Source: Thelephora terrestris
Lineage: Eukaryota > Basidiomycota > Agaricomycetes > Thelephorales > Thelephoraceae
Length of the DNA: 35,049 nucleotides
Assembly: GCA_015956445.1 (NCBI GenBank)
Contig: WIUZ02000042.1
Location: forward strand, 1-35,049
Reading direction: 5' to 3'
Position 1 is the stretch's first letter. Each line of letters opens with the position of its first letter. The translations under genes were made by a program, and so were the position numbers. The notes under the pieces are model-generated. The model was not told the origin of the DNA and did not search any database. It saw only the letters and a list, made by a program, of their open reading frames with translations. Shown piece by piece: positions 10,001 to 20,500 of the stretch.

Positions 10001-10437
10001 CTAAAAATCCAGAAAACCGACATATGAGTACATTGAATCCGCAGGTCGATATCGAAGAACCCGGAAACCCACCTATTGCAGTTCTAGATCCCTCTATGGA
10101 TCTCGCCCCAGATTCTCCACCAATGCTATACTACCCGGACGACATCGAAACCGACGAACTCTCCGAAGATCACGAGAAACTGCCGGACGCCAAGGATCAC
10201 CAAGCAGAACTCAAGGCGTGGTCAAGATTGTACCCTGCTACCTTTGATTCCCCGCCCGAGGAACCGCCCTCGTCACCCGTAGAAAACGAGCAGGCTCTGG
10301 AACGAATTCAAGCAAATCTAAGTTTTTTAGCACCATACCTCGAACGCCTCCAGAGCCGGAAGAATCGCCGTGAAGTCCTCGAATCACTGGGGGCAGGGGC
10401 ACCTGGAATCGGTGATTACATCTTGATTACATGGTGA
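4048..10437 (+). CDS. Gag-protease polyprotein of an LTR retrotransposon, C-terminus cut by a MITE
   Basis: An uninterrupted 2129-codon frame starts at the first ATG after the primer site. Seen in order: a retrotransposon gag region (about residues 30-210, with PETFTGAANTLEPFLENY and a helical FWEGL segment); a proline/glutamine-rich linker; a zinc knuckle CFGCGQQGHHIRAC (C406, C409, H414, C419) for RNA binding; and a retropepsin-like domain with VFDSGSQ (catalytic Asp754) and a LLLGREWG flap-end motif. About 1,200 residues of highly charged, acidic, probably disordered sequence follow. Residues about 1219-1376 of this tail hold three degenerate copies of a 50-60 residue unit (GSDD...SSPN...DEE...TDHGKH). 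Known: gag forms the particle and the protease matures it. Odd: the tail is far longer than in usual gag-protease proteins. The last 15 or so codons come from the MITE at 10385; the true C-terminus lies at 10886-11115. No reverse transcriptase, RNase H or integrase is seen. Confidence 0.8.
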   Translation: MTYISDTENEQHPFNGVEDLLTQSNSYLELPAPNKSRAPETFTGAANTLEPFLENYNHLCNRYDVTSSKEKYQGLIRYCSPGIANLLRTWPSHAKRDYGTLLVELDYFFGDKQGSLNVGKIEAFTTKWRKRRMDTLDRFKKYQIKFHQLVGRAREMRKISTRDVNRYFWEGLNASFRRQVEAQMRMVTPHLDVTVPFSIADIVEGADSVLNPYRFDQHLATKGGYQSSEEEESDQEESTKPFKLSGYNSEDESDDEPKPLIQHKSPLTPPKSPPKLPTKTKKHKGKQDEDFNQLVDDLSNLKIDDPKYWVKYVHFAQQYPHLQNYVEPPPNRNSARPNQPRRPFQRDLPPHQNFGNQQFTNPQSRQGPNPSYRPPFNPSPQRMSQPPPQSFSMATGPNAIGQNYTCFGCGQQGHHIRACEEINKLVKAGKIVKDPTSGRLQWPDNSRIYRAPNETWIQAITKHVAAEVHYAEALPYNPTLETACNYIGVDRYEDDADTDEQEAELGWTSGEVEHCQAFGVERTTQISKEHRKKVQQVLPSRPQGMEKLPRSREAKSPGRPQHPIKNHVNLNSNQTGNIRSASNPNKGVIKGKTDNQLLPMEVDQEVTAKPTNYNRKDSAHLEQTNGPKVTNPRTTKKPDSSAIATKILNTNITLTVQEAIDAAPSLRRGLVSAMKQGHEVSVPTQQKIGLLAEVIEKEEQQPFQAVVQEQSEDEEDYDQEDETDLVEPTVTVPRDGLIKIPVNVAGTMMTGVFDSGSQLNIVNQRLIEAAGIPWSNAEEHRIPMMSVDGNLSQCAGMIPCAEMTMKTTKGRVMAPGNLYVKKNAGFQLLLGREWGVDHKATWIEDGRNSHLRIITNKGWRKIRPLPSTYGSRDNEENNKNYRYQPQDYQARVYAIGGNKEIEEGEVPDSEEEEGSLVIGSNMAGVETEALEERENDFIYSPVTIAREDPPTPAQRREALVLDEDDRRSETDDEIGRIGTEEDLRKLEETRAEKGTEVYSDEDINKQSNENTISSDLYETYIKMVRKGASDEEWNALCELERKKAMREQKPWTRLCSEDLENEDRAATNDPDPYETEVSMPPHPENPQPSQTLATPEPDPPSTLPTSRKRKWNLQEENQSTIAKVTRTRRTRRLTEKAQGDEFRRYMQSCERREHREQRRTGGRERSVAVEACVFATEAVLGNQNADLDSTDNEWVNEWETEFNRSALTDMEKPPELRRMDMDGSDDLESSPNSPGGPDEEDDERSNQQKITDHGKHKNDISELTDTRNVWRPMGMERDGSNDPGSSPNNLEGPSVDEEESSVESRLTDHGKHEENISGLTTRYGKLETIHEEWNGSDDPGSRPNRLEELSTDEEDENEEQWLPDRERYRPNISRLTSKGNLSAESNDPNNNHEWTVWDPEDGTAIPENAKAVQGITEEREPHRTGTEDENKKSKRRQAPNDATVGTGSQSSPGGNHAVYGEQYRQDPREAGLDILREYPDAFNYDPDNNNIEQTYVPEPSEPAVPKKRIRVFGSEFKGKTPEDNEVMWNVMEQDELEGVLDELSRDPMVANEEIRTYTISKLDDGTIEVRRGLPAKNGGNKPSTQDPEKSNQGKEDKEVSDTDEETKKAEEETLTKLGSDPQTSDHASESEAHMGRKKGSETCTTGGDPVETFVHLERDRTTKEIKLLGAPEGIKEVERTLDKISPKLKDQPQDSAKTEPTSNGECCCGCRKCPAANNPQQQSRNDPRRVVSLVRPSLNHDLPGQGDQPMEEVMDVEIPSPENQVPGLLAAAHLVQLEESMLPPGDHSFFAFGATLLGGEGPSQYVRQGQAYVRLYASSSANLNEPPRPPPTSRVANAHVQVFASNAPAGPEPQENLAVPRNTPFHDQSVTHNVILPDSAPPYRFPSVPVEDKANEPMTVDSVLDKLRDVEGSVDPTKKSIKEAPDLGKLSKRSTGISQNREITKNDLALGEPEPPLPNQNEKTTSDVHVARSFAAGIIQASDMSKNPENRHMSTLNPQVDIEEPGNPPIAVLDPSMDLAPDSPPMLYYPDDIETDELSEDHEKLPDAKDHQAELKAWSRLYPATFDSPPEEPPSSPVENEQALERIQANLSFLAPYLERLQSRKNRREVLESLGAGAPGIGDYILITW
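7702..8175 (+). repeat. Three tandem protein-coding repeats in the gag-protease tail
   Basis: The frame contains three diverged units starting near 7702, 7864 and 8040. Each has M-D-GS-DDP-SSPN, then an acidic DEE run, then TDHGKH-like and ISxLT segments. The units differ at many positions but keep length and frame, so they look like old internal duplication under coding constraint. Confidence 0.65.
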
Positions 10438-10885
10438 GTTCATGTGCACTTTTCAATAATTGTAATCACCAATTCCAGGTTGATTACATTTCAAATGTTA
10501 CCTTGACATGTAATCCAACCAATGTCCACCAATTCCATTTGAAATGTTCTCACCAAATGTTTCTGGGATGCTTTCGACCTGTCGGCAAAAATGATACTGC
10601 AATGTAATCAGCATGTTCTTCAATCGTCTGAGATGTAATCTAAATGCGCTCAAAAACATGAGATGTTTTCACAATGTGCCCAGTGGGCACATTCAGGAAA
10701 CATTGCTTGGGAACATCTTGAGGAAATTTCAAATGGAGTTGGTGGGCACAGTTGGATTACATGTCAAGGTAACATTTGAAATGTAATCAACCTGGAATCA
10801 GTGATTACAATCATTGAAAAGTGCACATGAACTCACCATGTAATCAAGATGTAATCACTGATTCCAGGTGCCCCTGCCCCCAGTG
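10385..10885. mobile_element. MITE family B, copy 1 (501 bp)
   Basis: The ends are CACTGGGGGCAGGGGCACC and its inverse, flanked by AAT at 10382-10384 and 10886-10888. The arms (about 190 bp and 170 bp) are near-identical inverted repeats containing GATTACAT words. The copy at 11724-12224 has the same length and orientation and about 93% identity by eye. Insertion into the gag-protease frame adds an early stop (TGA at 10435). It encodes nothing itself. Confidence 0.92.
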
Positions 10886-11115
10886 AATGCCTCGGTGAAC
10901 TCGGACTCCTCCAGTTGACATACGAAATGACGAAGGACAACCTGGAGGGAGTTCAGCAAAAACGCGAATACTGGGGAGGAGAAATAGGGAAAGTTTTGTT
11001 CAACCGAAGGGAACACATCGCAACTTACCTTGAAGCAAAGCGCCGTGAAGAAGCCCTGAAACCGGCCACGTCCGACCCCCTGATCAAGGAAGAACACTAC
11101 TGGTGGTCTGGGTAA
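10886..11115 (+). pseudogene. Displaced C-terminal end of the gag-protease frame
   Basis: If the MITE and one AAT copy (504 bp, a multiple of three) are ignored, the frame from 4048 continues here for about 75 codons of charged, helical-looking sequence ending EEHYWWSG before TAA at 11113. This restores a length of about 2,187 residues for the pre-insertion protein. The stop lies only a few bases from the edge of the large KDZ element, so the native end may have been lost. Confidence 0.75.
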
Positions 11116-11118
11116 TCA

Positions 11119-13755
11119 ATCAAAACTGTGATAAATGGGACAAATCACTGTTACCCCAGCAGTGATAATGGTTTGAGTTGGATATTCACCGGGCTCACTG
11201 AGAGTGCATTTGCGACCGGTGGGAAAATCAAGTTACCATATCGGGTGGCACCTCTCGGGACTCCCAGGGGTTGGTTCCACTGCCCAGCAGCGGCGCTTGT
11301 GGGGATATCCCCTCCATAAATGGGTTATATTACCCCTTATAGGACCTTTTTCTGGTCCTACCGCACCCTTCCCACCACCATTCCCGACGAAAAATGCGTA
11401 GCATTCGTGAGAATCTGGTGCTTCGCCGTTGATTGCGCGGTCGCTCGATCACCTCCGCGTGTCAAACCATTCGCAGGTCCTGATATGAGCCGCTCTCCGA
11501 CCTTCGATTGGGGCAATTGCCCTCCCCTCCCTCCAGGCACGTTTGGAGCGATCCCGGATGTGTTGCGCTCGTGGGAATCCATCCCTATTCATCCCTTCGA
11601 CCCGCGCGCGACAGATCTGGCAGATCAGAACTTCCCGCGTCCTCTCGTTTTATCGCTCCTGTTGCCTCTCTCGTTTATCGACTACCCGGCGCGTCCCTCC
11701 CCTTCCCCCTCGCCGCTCGTTGTCACTGGGGGCAAGGGCACCTGGAATCGGTGATTACATCTTGATTACATGGTGAGTTCATGTGCACTTTTCAATGATT
11801 GTAATTGCTGATTCCAGGTTGGTTACATTTCAAATGTTACCTTGACATGTAATCCAGCCAATGTCCATCAATTACATTTGGAATGTTCTCTACAAATGTT
11901 TCTGGGATGTTTTTTACCTGTCAGCAAAAATGATACTGCAATGTAGTCAACATGTTCTTCAATCGTCCGAGATGTAATCTAAATGCGCTCAAAAATATGA
12001 GATGTTTTCACAATGTGCCCAGTGGGCTCATTCAGGAAACATTGCTTGGGAACATTTTGAGGAAATTTCAAATGGAGTTGGTGGGCACAGTTGAATTACA
12101 TGTCAAGGTAACATTTTAAATGTAATCAACCTGGAATCGGCGATTACAATCATTGAAAAGTGTACATGAACTCACCATGTAATTGGGATGTAATCACCGA
12201 TTCCAGGTGCCCCTGCCCCCAGTGTGTGGGGATTCACTTCCCTCTTCCGCATCGCCTCATTCGGTCTCGCAGCTGCCAACTGTCCCGGTTGGAATCCTCT
12301 TTCCCCTCCATCCAGCACCTTCATTTCCTCTCCTGGACTCCGAACCCTCGTTGCGTCCCTCCCTCATTCCCACTCTGCTCACACAAGCACGCGGATCCCG
12401 CCGGTCGCAATCCCGATTTGGCGATCCGTCGGCCAGTTACGAGCAGTACTTCACCAGGTATCCCGACTTCCTATCCCTCTCCCCATTCCATCCTCCCTAT
12501 TTCTCTTTCCAGCGACGACGCGTTTGGGCCACCGGGTCACACATGCGGACCGATCTCCTCCGATCCCGGTCTGGTGTCCTCCCGAACGGGTTCTCGTTTC
12601 CCTCGTGAGTTATCAACCAGCCAGCGACCATTGTTCGCATTCTCCGTTTACTCACGGACAAGAGCGAACGACCTAGATATTTGCCCGTTTACTGGCCAGC
12701 GAGAGGGCCGTCCCCTCAATCCCTTTCCCCTCCCCGACTCCTCAGTCACAACGTCTGTTTTTCAGGTAACTCGATTTCCTGATTCTCTCCCTGTCCCGCA
12801 TTTCCACCGACGATTGCGCGTCCCATCCCCACGTGTTCAGCCACACTTTCTGGCCGATGGGATCTTCTGCGATTCTCGGTACCGGTGGCCTCATCCTATC
12901 GATATTGATTATTGATCGTCACGAGTTATCAGTCAACCGGTGAGTACTTGAGTTCACATTCAATTATGTTTATCGTCCATCGACTGATAAGAAAGGCCAA
13001 GAGGTTTTTGTTAGCTCGTCCTCCTCCCTCCCTTCCCAGCATCCCTCCTTCATCCCCTCGTTTCTTATCATTGTAACAGCGCACTTGCGCCCAAACGTGC
13101 TCCCTTTCCCGCTGCGTAGGAGCAGCTCACTCGGCTTGCAGCCAACGATTCGACGACGGGACCGGCTTTCCGGATGGCTCCGGTGACTGACACCCATCAG
13201 GGATCCCGGCTTCCTCTTACGCTCCGGGACGCCGCGCGACCAAGCCCCATCATCAGGCCGATACATCCCGAATTTCAAGGATAATCCCAATTAGTATCTC
13301 CATTCCCTGCACGGAACTCCGCTGCGCTTCCCTTTTGTCAGTCGTCAACAAATACATTGATTTTTCTCTCCACTCTCATCCTTCGCCATTGATAAACTGA
13401 CAAGAACGTCGCGGGTTCACCACCGCAACCCACCTTTCACTTCTCCGTCCCGCATCCGTGACAAAACGCCCCTGGATGCCCTGTATTTAACACTTGAATT
13501 AGCACCGACAAGTGCAGCTGTGTTCTATCGCCTCGTCCCTTTCCATGACATCAGGTAGCATGCTGATTACCCCTACCACAGGTTTCGGACCCACCGATCA
13601 GGAATTCGCCGCAAATCCCTGAGTATTCAGTCCCTCTCGCAAGCTCCCGCATTCTCTGTATGTATATCATGTCGATAACCCTGCATCCCTACCCTTTGCC
13701 TCCACGCGTACCGCCCAATTCCTGGTCGTTGTCACGGCGCAGCCGCGTCATCAAT
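11119..13755 (+). repeat. Left terminal inverted repeat of the KDZ element
   Basis: Matches 30092-32028 in reverse orientation. There are about four differences in the outer 220 bp, then no difference that I can see from about 11320 to 13144 apart from the MITE at 11724-12224. After 13145 identity drops to roughly 88%, and about 195 bp (around 13440-13640) is absent from the right copy. The plus strand is pyrimidine-rich and so has few stops, giving long but unconvincing open frames. TTATCAGTC occurs at 12926 and, inverted, at 12982. Confidence 0.85.
11724..12224. mobile_element. MITE family B, copy 2 (501 bp)
   Basis: CACTG ends are flanked by TGT at 11721-11723 and 12225-12227. The right terminal inverted repeat has the same surrounding sequence with a single TGT and no insertion (near 31426-31436), giving a paralogous empty site that proves the boundaries. 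Same length and orientation as the copy at 10385. Confidence 0.95.
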
Positions 13756-16700
13756 TAGCCAGTCCACGGCATCCGATCTCGCGTGCCCATACAGCATCAC
13801 AGATCCATTGGCAAGGTGCTTATCCTGGCGTCTCTCCCCTCTCCATCCCAGCACCTGAGTCCTCTTTCGCTCTTCCATTCACCACCCCAATCGTCGTCAC
13901 CCGCTCCAAAACCCGCTACTGCCAAATGCGGCCACATCATCAATTGCGCCGATCTAGAATTCCCTGTTGTCGTCTCATCTTCTCGTTGCCCGCATCGTAA
14001 GTCTTCTGCTCTACGCCCTCCGTTCTGTTTGTGTGAAGTTCACTAATAACTGACATGTATCCCCGATCCCCTTTCTGGTACCTTGCTCTTCACCTGCTGC
14101 TCCCCATCCTTTGTTGACTTCGGCTATAGTGTTTGCCTGGATGGTCATTCTCCCACATTGCTCTTGTTCGGTACACTACGTAGATTGTTATAAGAATTTA
14201 CATGCGCCCAGCCTTCAAATTGACTGATAAGCAATGGTCGATAATCGATATCGATATCCGGCTGAGTACGCCATCACCATGAAAATTAATTAGGTAATAT
14301 CGTCACTTCCCCCCGCAACCTCCTCCATGCCCTCCTGCCAGCGCAACGGCCAAATTCTCTTGAACGCTTGTTTTCGACTCCGACGGTCCCACGTTCAAGA
14401 CTTCTCTCTTTCCTCACGGACCTCCCGGGGTTTTGACCATGAAAGGCCATCCATATTGCATTTCCTGTGGCCAGCTGGTTGCAATCGCTCGATGGCCGGT
14501 GAGTGAAACCTGGAGTTCACCTTGGATCACGCCCTTACAATTTTCTGATATACTGCCGCCTACAGCCTCACTTGTTTCCTAGAAGCAATGGCACTGCTTG
14601 CACACTCAGCATGAAAATAGGTCTTACGATGCAAGAACCCCCTCGACGCGCGAACACGAACTATGCCCACCACGCCCACTCTCCAAGGCATCACACTCCC
14701 TCCCCTCGGAAACCCCACCCGCACCTCTTTTCCAAAAACCATCTATGGAGTCTGGTGCTCTGTCACCATAGTTTGTCTTCGAGGCCCGAAATATTGACCT
14801 CGTCGAGTCGAATCCAATTTTCGGCTTATATCGATTTACAGATCTCCCGTGCAGGCCACGTGTTGGTTTGGCTGCTGGAACAAGACTCTACCTTCCCGGT
14901 CCTACCTTCCCATCGCCGTATACATCTATCAACCTCCTACTTGAAAAGTTCCTCCCCTACCGGCCACCGGGCAACATTCCGCCATCCCGCGATTGACTCG
15001 AAGAGTTGTCCGCCTTTTCGCCCAGTAATCATAAGGCATGTGTTCGGGTCTTGTAAGTTGGATTCCTTCAACCAGGTCTGAAAAGTACTGATAACTGTAT
15101 CGGGCGATTTGGCTGTCTAACGGTTGTCCTTACAATATCCGCCGTCCCCGCAAACCAACTCCTTCAAGTCTCCTCCGAAAACCATACCTCCTCGCCTTTG
15201 GTCTGCATTGTGTTTTCCCCCGCTCTTATCATCTGGTCGAGAACCCCTCCAGGAGGTTCTGTTCACCCTCGTTCCGGCAATACCGCGATCTCCGCACCCA
15301 ACTTGGTCATCCCACCACACTTACCACGTCGCACGGGCCCATCCCCTCCTTTGAAACCGCTCCTACATCCCCTTCTACCGACTCCTCGGGTGATAGCCGT
15401 CGCTTGCTCTCTATGTCATCACAACCACACATCCCCCGAGTGTGCAAGCCCGGCACCCTGGATCAGCACTGTTACCTCTGGTGAGTCGAATCTCGCTCGC
15501 ACTGAGCCCGTCCCTTAAGGATTTTCCGTGGGCTGAAACTATATCGGTTTGACTGTTGCCGAGGCACTACAGAACCGCCCTTTGCAACTGGGCTTCTTCC
15601 AGGATCTTCCACCACCGCTGCGACAACTCGTGTGTTCTTAACGAGAGCGACACGACCCCACATACTCCAATCAACCACCAACCCCTCCCGCCAAGCCTCG
15701 ACCTGCTTCTCCCCGAAAAATCACTCCCATCTCCCTCCTACCCCACAGATGGCTCATCACGCCCAACGTGTCGTCCTCGATGACTGCTTTACTGAGAACT
15801 TCACGTCCACCCATCCCCTTCCTTTCCAATCGCGGTGGCCGCCAACCGCTCACCACACACGCCCTTCCACCGAGTAGGAGACCAATGTACCAAAGCCATG
15901 GACGGCAAAATTCAACCTCATCCCGGCCATTGTCATTCGCCCCCTAGGGTGCCTCGGAGATTCTCAGAGGCGTAAGATCGGGGCATGGGTGTCACCCTTC
16001 GTGACCTCTAACCGCACCCTACCTCTGGAGAAGGCACTCCATCAACGCTCGCAGTTCTACCCGACGCCTGCGCCCCCGCGTTTACATTTGCCTCCAAGGC
16101 CTGATATTCATACTCGAACGCGCCAGGTCTTATCCCGTGTGCCGTCCCGCTGTTGTCAAGGTACGTCAGTCTCACTCCTCGGCCATGGCTTTCGGGCCAC
16201 TGTGTATCTCTGATCGGTTGAAGTCTCTACCTGCACTCTATCCCGTTGTTTTCTCTGGTGTAGTTAGCCCGTTGTCGTTGTCAATGTTCCACGTTCTCCA
16301 TGATCAAGTATTGTAAAATCAATTCATTAGTTTCTCTACTCGATAATGCGGATGGCAGGATGGCCCGGTAGTCAATGTTGTCAACATTGAACTGAAACCT
16401 TCCTCTTCCCACGCGCGGAACAGCCATAATGGACTCAATTAATAACATAAGCCAGCTTCTAATTTTCCGGGTCCCAACTTCATTCTCCCCCTGGTCACAG
16501 ATTTCCCGTAACGGATGATATTCGCCGTCCCCGCGACAGCATCCTCGTTTTCTATGTGTGGTCAGTACGTGGTAACCTTTTTGTTCTCAAGATCTCAATG
16601 GCTGCCAGGGTCGATTATATATGTCTGCGATTATTCTAGTATTACCTACAATATATAATGGTAGCAGACGAACAAGTTGCTGTGCTGATTCTCGCCGAAA

Positions 16701-17507
16701 CGGGAAAACAGATTGTCTTATGCAGTACGGGAGAATCCTTGCAAAGAGGTCAGATCAATCAGGGCAAGGACAATTATGGCGTGCTGAGCTTGGAAACGCC
16801 ACCGATTTCGTCCGTTGCCCCTCATTTCCACCGCTCTCTACCCCCGCCCAATGCTCATCGTCACCCCAAGACCAAGCCCCTATCTATCGCGCCCACTATG
16901 TACATCTCTACCCATGACTTCTCTTAGAAACCATCCCCTCTTGCCGCCGTCCCACCAACCACCCTCCTCACACACTCCAGAGCCAGCTGCTGGAGGGTTG
17001 CACGCGATATGTCTCCCTCCACCAGGCTTGTCGAAACTTGCGATACCGTCGTGGCCATTTGGACGTTCCTCATCTGCGGTAAGCCTTTTCCCACTGCCGC
17101 CCTGGCAAACCTACCGTGCCACATATACTGCCCGCCGAACAGATCCTATCTCCAGCTCCGGACCTCGGTATTGTCCGCGTCGCATACCCCTTGGCTTGAT
17201 GTTTTGCGCGATGCTCACAATGCGGACGCAGAGGTTCTCACCCCGACCTAGTTATTCTACTACATTACCTGCTTTGTACCTACTCTCCCGTTGCGAAATC
17301 TCATTCACATTGTTCTTTGCTCTCCACAACGCGAGGGATTGTCAACCTGCCCTTTCTGTGCTTTGCACGAATTCGACTGGCCAACTCCTAAGTTTGATCC
17401 CCAATGTGCTAGGAGTCGACGTTCGAGCGTATAGTGTAGCTCCCGATGCACTGATAACAAGATGAACATTCATTGTACCTCTGACATTGGCCTAGGTACA
17501 AACCCCC
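13756..17507. other. Non-coding stretch between left repeat and transposase gene
   Basis: No gene is convincing here. The plus strand is pyrimidine-rich, so short open frames overlap in several frames without protein-like composition. It holds GACTGATAA at 14222 and ACTGATAA at 15087 and 17450. Several GTAAGT/GTGAGT words (13998, 14502, 15481) could be splice donors of an untranslated transcript, but I cannot build one. Confidence 0.5.
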
Positions 17508-20500
17508 TCAAGACATGTAATCGTCGTCGTATTCATAACCGAACTCATCTGTTCTAGCACTCTTGTCATCATCCTGTTCGTGATAATCCCCGTCGTCGCA
17601 ATCCTCGCTGCTGTAGCCCTCGCCGTCGTCGTAGCCTTCGCTTCCAGCATCCTCGTCGTTGTCATTGAAGCTTTCATCACGTTGGCCTTCTCCTTCGCAG
17701 CTATCGTCCTCGCTCCGCGTCGTTTGAGTGCCAAGGTGTTGCTCAGGCATCCTCAGCCCTTCAATAGCACCAGGAGATGGTCCCACGGGGGGAGGAAGTC
17801 CATGTAGAGTACCTTGCGAAGGTTCTGGGAACCATTTTGGCAGCTTCGCCTTGCAGGAAAGGACTTGGGAGGCCCACGGAAACACTGTCGCCCATGTGAT
17901 ATCAAGACCACGAGCATTGAGGTAGGGTAGCCACTGGCCGGCAAACAAGGTTGCGATTTCCCGATGGACGTGTGCCTGCTTGCGAGCATAGGAGTCGGCG
18001 CCGCGTTGTATATCGGGGGTACAGAGCCCCACACGAGAGCCAACCTTCTCAGACCACGAACGAGATTTCCACTCCAGGTAAACAACCACCCGCCGCATCT
18101 CCTCTTGTAATAGTTCCTTCTCCTCCACCCAACGGTCCGCCCTCGCCCGGCAGGTCATCCACTCGTGACGAGCAGTTTCATTGACTTCTCGCTGCTCAGC
18201 ATCTGATCCCTCGCCCGGAAGCGCTGCCGCCGAGGGCACGGTCCATATCCAGGACGGAGCGAATTGTCCATCACCGGTGCCCATCTCATCAACCTCCTTC
18301 AGGGGTCCTCGATTGTCTTCATTCCTGAGCTCGCGGAATTCCCTCGTCCACCCTCCAGAAGGATCCAGTTCAAGGAGTGCGTCGTAGGCAATACGATATC
18401 TCCGGACGGCTCGATTGATCCGACTGTGGACGCCTGTCTCGACGGCTCTGGTCTTGGTCTGAGTCTTCTGACCCTCCCCGGCAAGGTTTGTCTTGAAGTA
18501 TAATCGGAGGTTGCGAAGGGCTCGCCTAGACCGCCTAAGGTCCACTAGGTTGTCCTGCATCTGCGCCAGACGAAGGACACGTTCGGTTTCAATAACCCCC
18601 TTGTAGCACGGCGAACGGTTGTCCTCGGGAATGGCAGACGGCAGTAGAAGCGGCCAGGTTTCAGGCTTGGAGTTATCGGGCCTTTGTACGTCATCGAGAA
18701 GGGGGGAATTCTCGTCTGGGAGGTAGGCAGAAGCCTGGGGCATATAAACGGCCTGGGCCACTCTCCAAATGTTGATCCTTCGAGCAAGAAGATTCCTTCG
18801 TTGTTGGATTTCAATCTTTTGCGGATCCGTGCGCTGCCGATTTGTCCTCAAGTGCTCGATGATCTGGTGCCTACAAACTATGAGTGGACGTGCATGCGAT
18901 AAAGGCCAAAATTCGCACTGTTGGTCCTCGATCTCAAGTCCCATGCGAACAAACGAGGAGGGATGTAGTGTATGTGGCAACGAACTACCCGCTGCTGTTT
19001 CAAGTGCTTCGGCTTCTGTAAGCTTTCGTTTGACAGCGTCAAGACTGGTGGCTGCGAGTGAAAGACCATGTGTCGTCACTCAACGTTACTCAACAAGAGA
19101 GGGGTTGATGGTACTCACATTTTTCGACCAGTTTATACGGGTCTGGTTTCGAGGGGTCGCGCTCCCACCTGTATTTCATTGACTGCCATTCATGGACCGT
19201 CCCTTTGTCTGTTTGACGTTCAAAGTCATTACACGTCTTTTCACACTGCTGGGCCATTCGGAGGGCTTGGTGAAGATTTCTCAGCAGAAGTGTTCCTGCA
19301 ACGCATGTTCGTGAGCCAGCCATTATATGAGCGAGCCTTCCTTACCAAACCCAACAACCTTGCGCCAGTTCCAGCCCCCCCAATGGCCGTCGAGTGCTGA
19401 GTGCCGAGCGCCAGCACCCATTTCCCGTGTTGCAACCGCGGCTGGGTTTGTATGGGCCCAACCGCTCTCAATGTTTTCTCCGTGAGTCCGCCCCACGCCC
19501 GGGCGATAGTTAAACGAATACTTAGTGTGGCAGTTGGGACCATGGGCGGGCAAATGAAATTTTGGGATGAAATACTCCAAAGAGAACCGATCTTCAGGAA
19601 GACGAAGCTCCGGGGAGTAAGTCTCGACCCGTCGGAAGAGATTGATGGACCAACGACAAGCGATGTCATAGGAAACCTTGATTATTTTCACCCTCTCGTC
19701 TTTCACCGTTGATAGGAATATGTAGTCCATGTTCACAAAGCTGACTTCAATCAGCATGCGGCGGCAGTGAGGAGGTTGATGCATAACCCACCGCTCGCCT
19801 TTCTGGAGATCCACCACAGCATTCTTGCGAACCAAGCCATGGCGGCAAACAATCGCGCCCACACCAGAAACTGAGAAGTCCTTTGACGACCTCGAGTTCG
19901 CTTGGTTTACCGCGTGGAATTCAGCCCCGCAGGTCTCAATCTATCGCAATCATCAACACTAATTTCAATAGACAACACGGATGAACTTACATCGCCCTCA
20001 TGTGTGTGATCTTTGAGGTGTTGCTGAAACTTTGCGGGATCCACAAAATAGGCTAGGCCCGGCCCAAGCTCTGGGTCTTTTATCCCTCGGGCCTTCAATT
20101 TCAACCGGAAGTTTGCATCTATCGCTAGGAAAAGGGAATAAAGCCACCTATAGACGCTGCCCATTAGCGTGTGATTGTGCAATGGCTAAAAAACTTACGC
20201 TCGTTCTCCAGGTGCGTTTTCCCACCCTGCAGGTAGGTTCCGTCCCGGATGGGGGCAGGCAGGGCATTCGATCGCGAGAGTTCCGCCACCGAGTTCGTCG
20301 ATCACGGTAGTTGTGTGACCAGCTGCCCCTCTCTTGAGATCCTTGAGGTGACGCCACTGTCGTACACATCGCGACATCTCGTGGTACCTGTACTTTGGGC
20401 GCAAGTTAGCAGTCATCTGTAGCCCCTAGTCGAAATCACCTACCTTTGGTTTTGAAGTGCCGTGATTATCGGTCTTTTGCATTATCGCGTTGTAAAAGTC

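Noticed and set aside
12970-13290. Open frame in the left repeat with a counterpart at 30358-30678
   Set aside because: Similarity comes from the terminal repeat itself; changes between copies are not biased to silent positions as far as I can see.
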